A stretch of DNA of 64,000 nucleotides from Brasenia schreberi (Eukaryota > Streptophyta > Magnoliopsida > Nymphaeales > Cabombaceae): the NCBI GenBank assembly GCA_036023115.1, contig JAYKKT010000080.1, positions 12,516,001 through 12,580,000 on the forward strand, written 5' to 3'. Shown piece after piece: positions 56,357 through 64,000 of this stretch (position 1 is its first letter; the number at the start of each line of letters is the position of its first letter). The translations under genes and the position numbers were made by a program. Below the pieces are notes generated by a model that was not told where the DNA came from, made no database searches, and saw only the letters and a list, made by a program, of their open reading frames with translations.

Positions 56357-59300
56357 CAATGTTGTCTGACGCGTATCGTATCGTGTATCGCTGGGCTCCA
56401 TGATACGGGCATATCGTATCGTACTTTAATATTAAAATAATGCAAAAATTAATTAAAAATCAATAAAAACAGTAAAAAATCGAAAAAAAATAAAAAAAAA
56501 AAATCAGGAAAAATCTGATAATTGCTTTAAATTCATATAATGTAAGTTTAGTACAGATTGAGCATTCAACATTGAACAATTGCATCCAAATTTACATATT
56601 TTGAATCCAAAAAATAAAATACAGACATAGTTTACAGTACACTACAATTACATATAATGTTATATTTTACAAATTGTAATCAGGACCATCAACTAAATAA
56701 TCTTCATCTTCTCCTTGTTGCAGATCCTCATCATCATCATCAGCCACGCCCACAACTTCTTCTTCAAAATCAAATTCTTCATCTCCATAATGTTGTTGCA
56801 CTCCTTCCAAATTAATCCAGGTAACGTCTTCTTCTGTTAGGAGGGCATTTTCTTCAGTGTCTTCCATAACCCAATCTTCTAATATATCAAAATTATCCAA
56901 ACTTATTGGATCGAACTGACTTTCTTCTCTATTTACTTTTTTTAATTGCCTACGACACAAACAAAGATAAACAATTAGTAAGTAATATTAACAATTGAAA
57001 ACTGAAGTTAAATAATATTGAATTGAAAATTTTAAAGTAATACAACATTACCTTTCTCGAAGGCATATGTTACAACGAATATAAACCAAATCATTAAGTC
57101 TTTTGTGTTCCAACCTGTTGCGCTTTTTTGTATGGATGTGTTTAAAAATACTCCAATTTCTTTCACAACATGTTGCACTACAGGTTTGGCTTAAGACTCT
57201 GACTGCAAAATCTCTAAGGTTTGGACAATCACTTCCAAACCTGTTCCACCAAACATCTGTAAAAAAAAATACAAATATTAGAGACATAATAATCCACAGT
57301 AATGTAAGATGCAACTTAAATATGAAAATAAACAATGTACCTGGACGCATCGTAGAGCGGTTGCGAATTGCAACAGGCAAACCCATCAAGTGAAGAGCAT
57401 TATCATATATCTCCATCTCTCGATGTATCGCATCTGCTATACTCTCATCATGGACTAATCTGTCGATGCATTCAATGATTCCTCGATTAACCTCACCGTC
57501 CCTTTTGAAGGTTGCTGAGTACCTCAATGATGGGTTTAGATAGTAGGCTGCTGCATGAATAGGCTGATGCAATTGTTTATTCCATCTACTATCAATTATT
57601 TTCCACACGAGCACATAATCTCTTTTTTTTCTATTAAAGTTATTTCTAATTGCTTCTTTTGCCCTGTCCATGGCTTCATAAAGGTAGCCCATAGATGATT
57701 TCTCCTCGCTATCAGCCAATCTCAAAACTTTCACTAAAGGACAAGTAATTTTCAATAATCTGATACATGCATTCCAAAATGAACTTCTAAAAACCGTTTC
57801 TGCAATCTCATTTAACTTTCTGTTCCTTCTGTTTTGAGGCAACTCTGCAAATTGTTGTTACTGATCTGAAGAGAACATTCTCTTTAAAGCTTGCTTCTGT
57901 CTCACAATACTCTGTACAGATAAGAAGTTTGTTGCGAACCGAGTTGCAACTGTGCGAAGAAGCTCTGCACTTTCTGTGTATCTCCTCATCATACACAAAA
58001 CAAATGCATGGTTGTAAATGAATTTTGTAATATCTTGGCAACACTCAATTGCTGCCTTTATTTCATCCATCTCACCAATGTCCTCGAGGATGAGATCTAA
58101 ACAATGGACTGCATATGGTGTCCAGTAGAAAGTCCCATAAATATCAGCTAACTCCTTTCCTGCTGCTTTGTAGTTAGCTGCATTATCTGTAATCAATTGG
58201 ATTACATTTTCTAGCCCAACCTCCTGCATAACCTTATCAAATTCCTCTCGTAGGATCTCTGCAGTGTGCCTCTCCTCTGACATATCTAGAGATCTAAAAA
58301 ACATGAGTCCTTTAGGATAATATACAAGAAAGTTTAGCAATGTCCTTCCTCGCCTATCGGTCCATCCATCTGCCATGATAGTGCATCCTGTTTCCTTCCA
58401 CGATTGTCTCAAAATCGAATAATATTGCTGCACTTCAATCACGGTCTGATCTAATATCTCCCCTCTCAACTTCTGATAAGAGGGCATCCTGTATCCTGGA
58501 CCAATGTTAGCAATTGCATCTGCCATTGCTTGAAAATGAAAACTGTTTGCTGCATTAAATGGAATGCATGCATCATAAAACCATCTTCCTACTGCAAGGT
58601 CTGCCTGATCATGCAGTTGTTCTGAAGCCATAGCAGCACGAATTTCTGGTTGAGCATCAGGTGTAGTGGAAGGAGAAAAGAACGAATGTATGCTAGAAGA
58701 AGAAGCTCTCCCTCTACTCCTTCATGAACTTCCTCTTCTGCCACCTCCAAAGTCTTCAGCTGCAACCCTCTTTCCTCTAGTAGGTGCTCGTGAACTGCTA
58801 CTACCAATCTCTGTTCGAGCATCTGAAGGCAAACTATCAGTGAATCCAAATCCAGTGGCAATAGCATCATCAACTTCTTCATACATCTGAAAATCATCCT
58901 TTTGTTGTCTCCGTTCTTGTATGTTCTCAATCATCTACAGGCATTGCCATTTAATACCTTCTGGTAAACTTCTAACTCTGCCTGTGCATGGAGCAACTTT
59001 TTTCCTGGTTCCTGCTAGGTGGTGTTTCAACCTTGAAATTCCACCACTAACCACATTTTCACAAAATAAGCATATGATTTTTAACCTTGAACCCTCAATT
59101 GGTATACCCCACTGCCATGCCGGATCATCAGACTTTGAATGAGAGTCTCTACCACCCCTTCCTGCCATCTCAATAGAGTACTTTAATTCAAACAAAAACC
59201 TGAAAATAAAAGCACTTCGTAAATCCCCCAATCTTCAAATAAGACTCAAATCGAGTGTCTCCCACTTCATGAATGCAATAAAAATCGTATACACACACTT

Positions 59301-59659
59301 AATAACTTCATATTTTGTCATTAAAAAAAAACCAAAATAACACAAAAACAATAAATATAAAGGAAAAAAATGGAAAAAACATTAAAAATATACCAAAATC
59401 CGAGTTTGGAGGCTTGCACGAACACCGTAGAGCATGATTTTGGAGCTTTGAACACTAAGGAGGCGAAAACCGGCTCTTAGGGAGCTTGAGGAACCCAAGA
59501 AGAGAGAGGAAACCCGCGAAAAATCGTGGGTTTCAGTCGGCTCGGGACCCTTTATAAGGGTCTTAGGGCGTACGGGCGATACGCACCGTATCGTACGATA
59601 CGGTGCGATACGCCCGCACCTGCGATACGGGCCGATACGATGCGATACGAACAACACTG
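56357..59659 (-). mobile_element. hAT DNA transposon, full length, 3.3 kb
   Basis: The ends are CAATGTTGTC and, inverted, CAGTGTTGTT (8 of 10 bases match), followed on both sides by dense GTATCG/CGATAC sub-terminal motifs, and it is flanked by an exact 8-bp duplication. It contains one transposase gene on the minus strand. Copies of its left end occur near 62.5 and 63.1 kb, and a diverged relative near 45.5-46.5 kb. Confidence 0.95.
56667..59168 (-). pseudogene. hAT transposase, three exons, three in-frame stops
   Basis: Exons on minus: 59168-57341, 57256-57052, 56949-56667. The introns (84 and 102 bp) have GT/AG ends and restore frame exactly, giving 771 codons plus stop. Residues 1-70 form a BED zinc finger (WQWGIPIEGSRLKIICLFCE...HHLAGTRKKVAPC). 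Then come a Ser/Arg-rich linker, the DUF659-type catalytic region (GCTIMADGWTDRRGRTLLNF and LITDNAANYKAAGKEL), HAAAYYLNPSLRYS, and hATC (CERNWSIFKHIHTKKRNR). The acidic tail has FDPISLDNFDILEDW. Stops at 58935-58937, 58722-58724 and 57858-57860 are the only breaks, so loss of function is recent. The transposase would bind the termini and cut and paste the element. Confidence 0.92.
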
Positions 59660-59667
59660 ATGCATAG

Positions 59668-60039
59668 ATCTTACACTGATGCATAGATCTTGTAAGGTAG
59701 CTGGTGCATCTGCAATATTTTCAATCTATATCCTTTAGGAATTTAAAACTTATTCATAAGCATATATTCCTAATCTAAAAGTTCTGGACATACAAATTGA
59801 AAGTTATTGTGGTGTCTTGGTGTCAGTCAGTCGTTGTTACATGGGTTTGTATTTAAGGTTTAAAATTATTTTAGTTGTAAATACATTCAAATTTAGTAAT
59901 TGTAATGTTATAGCAGGTTAAACTCCGCCCATGTAAGGGATCATTAACTAAATTGTAATGTTATAGCAGAAGTTGTAAATACATTCAAATTTAGTAATTG
60001 TAATGTTATATTGTAAATACATTCAAAGTTTCTCACCAC
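59668..60039. other. Unassigned spacer
   Basis: AT-rich. It contains two or three copies of TTGTAAATACATTCAAATTTAGTAATTGTAATGTTATA at about 59875-60015, a small tandem repeat. Confidence 0.55.
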
Positions 60040-60486
60040 CTTCTGCTCAAAATCAAAATCTTCATCTCCTTGATGATGTTGTTGCGCTCCTTTCAAATTA
60101 ATCTATGTAATGTCTTCTTCGATTAGAAGTGTATTTTCTTCATTATATTTCATAATACACTTATCTAATATATCAAAATTAACAAACTACTATATTTGTA
60201 CATGTAGTTGGCACATTTGCTAATTTTCATATGTGAGCAAAACGATGAGCTCAATTTCTTTGATTATTGAGTCTATGACATCCCAGTGATGTAATATTGT
60301 TACTTGATATCCTCTTTTTCTCTTACCAGAGACTAGCTTTTAACTAATGCTTGAAGTGGTTTCAAAAAGGATAATAAATGGATATTGTAGGTTAAAATCA
60401 GGTCATCTGATTACTTCTGATCTGACTTCACATACTGAGTTAAGCCTCATACACGCTGATCATGTTCAACTCAATGGAAGCTATGT
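60040..60486 (-). repeat. hAT-derived fragment and flank, duplicated at 63.4-63.8 kb
   Basis: 60040-60183 matches the acidic-tail exon of the hAT transposase (compare 56760-56900), then changes at ATATCAAAATTAACAAACT to other DNA (GTACATGTAGTTG... to CAACTCAATGGAAG). The same junction and flank recur at about 63390-63768, so a whole block was duplicated after a hAT fragment had joined it. Confidence 0.75.
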
Positions 60487-60615
60487 TATCAATAGCGCGC
60501 TATAGCACTAAAACGCTATAGCGGGAGACCTGCCAAGGCAAATATAGCGGGAGACCTGCCAAGGCAAATATAGCGTCGCTAACAGCACTATAGCGGTCCG
60601 CTATAGCATTGTAAG
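60487..60615. repeat. Small palindromic repeat with CGCTATAGC motifs
   Basis: It contains several copies of GCTATAGC/CGCTATAG in both orientations at its two ends and a 26-bp direct tandem repeat (GGGAGACCTGCCAAGGCAAATATAGC, about 60519-60570). It looks like a non-autonomous DNA element or an unstable foldback sequence. No target duplication identified. Confidence 0.6.
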
Positions 60616-60639
60616 CGGACATACTGACTTAAATGTTGG

Positions 60640-61330
60640 ATCGGATCGAGTCGATCCAAAGAATATAAAAGGGACGAAACCCTCATTCGTCCCTGTCCTG
60701 CCTCTCTCTCTCTCTCACCTCTCCCGCCTCTCGCCATCTCTCACCCACCACCGCCACCACCACCGCCACCACCAGGTACGTCTATCCTGAGTGCGATAGA
60801 GGATTTGTTGAGGAGGTCGGGAGCCCTTGCCGGCAGATCGACGACAATCGTAGGCGCCTGAACTCGCCCGCTGCAATGTATTTACCAGGTAGCGGCAGCA
60901 ACAACGTCGCCACATCTCCGACTAGAGCATCTGTTGGGAATCCCGATCGAGGCTCTGCTCTACGGAGAAGGAACAGGAGCGGTTGGGAGCGGTCATCCTT
61001 CAATCCTATAATAGTCCTTCGCAGCTCCTCTGAAGCCGCCAAGGGTGGGGCGATCCCAGCAGCAGAGAGGGGTGGTGGTTACGAGCTCTTCTATGACGAT
61101 GGTGCTTGCTCTGGTTTAAGGAGCTGCAGCAAGGAGGATATCGTGGGTTACTGCAAGGAGGAGCAGGGCGAGGCCGAACCGCTGGATTGGGTGTGCAATC
61201 AGGAATGTTTTCTCTTTCTTTGGCAGGCTTCGATCTCCTTCCTCTTCCTCGAGGCCATCGAATTCGGAGTCGAGTGACTCGAGTTTGAGGGGCTGGATGT
61301 TTTCCAGGACGTCGAGACACCGTCCATCGT
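60640..61330 (+). other. GC-rich promoter-like island with a 133-codon open frame
   Basis: A TATA-like TATAAAAGG at 60665-60673 is followed by a CT-rich leader (about 60700-60775) ending in CCACCAG|GTACGT, a good donor. A further open frame, 60876-61277 (MYLPGSGSNN...; Ser/Gly/Arg/Glu-rich), has no domain I recognise. The layout resembles the first exon and intron of a plant gene. It could be the start of a captured or decayed gene. The GC content stands out from the AT-rich surroundings. Confidence 0.35.
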
Positions 61331-62524
61331 GCTCTTTATTTGTTGTTGGGATTTGTAATAGGAACTCCTAAAATGCATGCTCTTTTCTCCCTGAGACTGT
61401 AAATATGCAAGAATGGTGCAGATGGGAATGGCTCATACTCATTACTAAAGTCTGAGAAATCAAGATGAAGGAGAAGAGAAGCTGGAAAGTAGGGTATGTT
61501 ATCAACTGCAGGAGTCGAAGGTAAGTCACGGCTAACAGTTACCCTGATTGTTTTCCTTTCTTGTGACTCAGAATAGAGATCACGATGAAGCATCTCTTTG
61601 TATCGATCTTAAAATTTAAAAGACCTCTCTTGGGCTATGCCGTACGCAAAAATTACATGGTTAATCATTGATAAGTTCTTGAATTTTTATCGTTGGTTTC
61701 CTCTTTTCCAAACCCACATTTCGTTATGGGAGTTGCTTGTTTCTTGCTTCTGTTTGGATGCTTTGGTGCTTGTTTTTATGCAACAAAAAATTGTTTGCTC
61801 TTGCTTTGGTGATGAACCTTTAGTTTCCATGCCACACCTCTCTCTCTCATGAGAGATTGAAGGCACTTGTTAGCTTTGTGCCCAAGGGCTCTTGCTTTGG
61901 TGATGAATTTGCTTTGTTTCCACGCCACAACCCTCTCTCGTGAGAGATTCGAGGCACCTGCTTGGTGCTCGAGGGTTCTGGTTTGCCTTGATGGGCGATT
62001 CATTTGCCTCGTGTTTCATGGGCGCATGGTCCACAAGGAACAGACATGGCATGACTCCGCGCACATGCATTTGATGATACGGACGCAGGAGGCTGCTTTG
62101 CAATATAGCGTAGGCTAGCTATGCTCCCTTTTTCGGTGAGCTTGCCTTTTCTTGGCATGATAAAGGCAAGTCAAAATCTGTATTTCAATGTTATGGTCTT
62201 GGGATCTGTCATGTGCATACATTAGACGCCTGTTTGTGTGTTTGTGCCGGATCTTGGAATAGGTACAAGTATCGATTCTATCTACGAGTATCTATTAAAG
62301 GTTCTTCAGAGGCATCTAGTTTGTTACTACCTTCTAGATGAGATATATTGATGGAATATATTGAACTTCCTGGTATCCTTTTTTTTTTTTACACCTTTCT
62401 CTTTTCATAAAGTACTTAATTGTGACTTCGGTTGTATCTTTCTTATGTTTCTGTATTTCTTTATAAGTTAGAAGTAGAATTTGTTTATTTAGTTTGATTC
62501 ATATTTATGAAAGAATGTAACCAC
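61331..62524. other. Unassigned region with a diverged 91-bp tandem repeat
   Basis: At 61800-61980 a unit of about 91 bp (CTTGCTTTGGTGATGAA...GAGAGATT...GAGGCACYTG) occurs twice with moderate divergence. No gene seen. Confidence 0.5.
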
Positions 62525-63070
62525 TATTGTCTGACGCATATCGTATCGCGTATCGCTGGGCTCTAAGATACGGGCGTATCGTAGCGTAGTGTATCGTATC
62601 GTATTTTAATATTAAAAAAATAGAAAAATATTTAAAAAATCAAGAAAAATTAGTAAAAATTCGAAAAAAAATCAGAAAAAATAGGAAAAATCTGGTAATT
62701 GCTTTGAATTCATATAATGCAAAGTTTAATACATATTGAGCATTCAACATTGAACAATTGCATCCAAATTTACATATTTTGAAGCAAAAAATGAAATACA
62801 TTTACATTTTACATATTGTAATAAGGATCATCAACTAAATAATCTTAATCTTCTCCTTGTTGAAGATCTTCATCCTCATCATCACCACCTTCTCCTTGAA
62901 ATTCAAAATCTTCATCTCCTTCATCATGTTGTTGCAACTTGCAATCCTTTTAAATTAATCCATGGAATGTCTTCTTCGGTAAGGAGTGCATTTTCTTCGT
63001 TATCTTTCATAATCCACTCATCTAATATATCAAAATTAACAAACTGCTATCTTTGTACATATAGTTGTCA
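62525..63070 (-). mobile_element. Truncated hAT left-end copy, first of a tandem pair
   Basis: It starts CACTATTGTCTGACGCATATCG, like the hAT left end at 56357, and follows that element through its acidic-tail region to the junction ATATCAAAATTAACAAACTG near 63030. It stops at GTTGTCAT, where another hAT left end begins. There is no transposase core or right end, so it cannot move by itself. Confidence 0.8.
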
Positions 63071-63552
63071 TCAGTGTTGTCTGACGCGTATCGCTGGGCT
63101 CCACGATACGGGCGTATCGTATCGTATCGTATCGTACTTTAATATTAAAAAATATAAAAATTATTTAAAAATTCAATAAAATTAGTAAAAATCCGAAAAA
63201 AATCAAGAAAATTCTGGAAATTTTGAAAAAATCTGGTAATTGCTTTAAATTCATATAATGCAAAGTTTAGCATAAATTGAACATTTAATATTAAACAATT
63301 GCATCCAAAATTATATATTTTGAATCAAAAAATGAAATACATTTATATTTTACATATTGTAAATTTGTATCAGGATCATTAACTAAATAATCTTCATCTT
63401 CTCCTTGATGATGTTATTGCACTTCAAATTAATTCATGCAATGTCTTCTTCAGTTAGGACTTAGGAGTGCATTTTCTTTGTTATCTTCCATAATCCACTC
63501 ATGTAATATATCAAAATTAACAAACTGCTATCTTTGTACATGTAGTTGTCAT
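63071..63552 (-). mobile_element. Truncated hAT left-end copy, second of a tandem pair
   Basis: It starts CAGTGTTGTCTGACGCG (63074 on). It repeats the structure of 62525-63070, with the same internal junction near 63514 and the same flank (GTACATGTAGTTGTCAT). The pair is a head-to-tail duplication of roughly 0.5 kb. Confidence 0.8.
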
Positions 63553-64000
63553 ATTTGCTAATTTTCATATGTGAGCAAAACAAAGAGCTCCATTTCTTTG
63601 ATTATTGAGTCTATGACACCTTAATGATGTTATATTATTACTTGATGATGTCCCCTTTTTCTCTTATTGGAGACTAGCTTTTTAACTAATGCATGAGCCT
63701 CATTTCTCACTTCACAGACTAAGTTAAGCCTCACACACATTGATCATGTTCAACTCAATGGAAGTCATGTAACGTGAATCTTAAAATAGTGAAGTTGTGA
63801 AATCCCTACTCAATGAACCGAGAGAACTAAATGTTTTTAATTGTTTACGATCTTATGAAATTAGAAACTGTTAGCAAAAATATACGTAAAAGTTGTAACA
63901 GAAAGGGAAATGATTTTGTCATAAATTTTTTTTATACATTATTCTTATTCAATAAATAAAATTATAAACCCAAATTATAAGCATATTGGAGGATGCCTTT
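63553..64000. repeat. Second copy of the 60.2-60.5 kb flank, then unassigned DNA
   Basis: 63553-63768 matches 60220-60482 (TTTGCTAATTTTCATATGTGAGCAAAAC to CAACTCAATGGAAG), with a deletion. After 63770 nothing is recognised up to the window edge. The missing 3' exons of RRN3 were looked for here and not seen. Confidence 0.7.

Noticed and set aside
58589..58930. 113-codon minus-strand frame in another phase than the transposase
   Set aside because: Shadow frame of the Ser/Arg/Glu-rich linker of the hAT transposase.
61006..61320. 104-codon Arg/Pro-rich minus-strand frame
   Set aside because: Antisense by-product of the GC-rich island; no family resemblance.

Overview
This is a stretch of nuclear DNA from a flowering plant. 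The evidence is the mix of Ty1/copia and Ty3/gypsy retrotransposons primed from a TGGTATCAGRGC-type tRNA-Met site, plant RTE-type LINEs ending in a (TTG)n tail, tRNA-derived SINEs, a plant-type hAT transposon, a DEVIL/ROTUNDIFOLIA-like small-peptide gene and an intron-rich RRN3 gene with telo-boxes. I cannot name the species. The window is gene-poor and made mostly of nested, decayed mobile elements.

Layout. 1-7 kb: a nest of at least three Ty1/copia elements on both strands, with a 5'-truncated LINE (15-bp target duplication) inside a gag gene. 7-16.4 kb: mostly non-coding DNA with three SINE copies, microsatellites, one short LINE with a 15-bp target duplication and a cluster of CATGCA motifs. 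16.5-22.1 kb: a full-length but dead copia element with both LTRs and a perfect GTTTG duplication. 22.1-27 kb: tandem duplications and an internally deleted copia on the minus strand. 27.6 kb: a 57-aa DVL/RTFL gene with its own TATA box. 28-33.4 kb: mostly unassigned DNA, a copia protease fragment, a SINE and a 188-bp satellite-like array. 33.4-37.3 kb: decayed gypsy pol and a LINE. 37.3-40.7 kb: a 3.3-kb solo LTR. 40.7-47.8 kb: fragments of LINE, copia and hAT elements.

48.7-56.2 kb holds the main gene, RRN3/TIF-IA, the RNA polymerase I initiation factor. Eight exons, all joining in phase 0, encode about 325 residues of its N-terminal half. Intron 5 (5.8 kb) carries a LINE, a LINE end fragment, a hAT terminus and an antisense ArfGAP exon. 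After exon 8 sits a 3.3-kb hAT element with an 8-bp target duplication and a three-exon transposase reading frame interrupted only by three stops. The rest of RRN3 is not in the window. 59.7-64 kb holds duplicated non-autonomous pieces of the same hAT family and one GC-rich, promoter-like island of unknown nature.

Only RRN3 and the DVL/RTFL gene look like functional host genes. I see no new multi-gene system. The most useful observations are the very short DVL gene, the telo-box RRN3 promoter, the datable insertions and the ArfGAP exon fragment.
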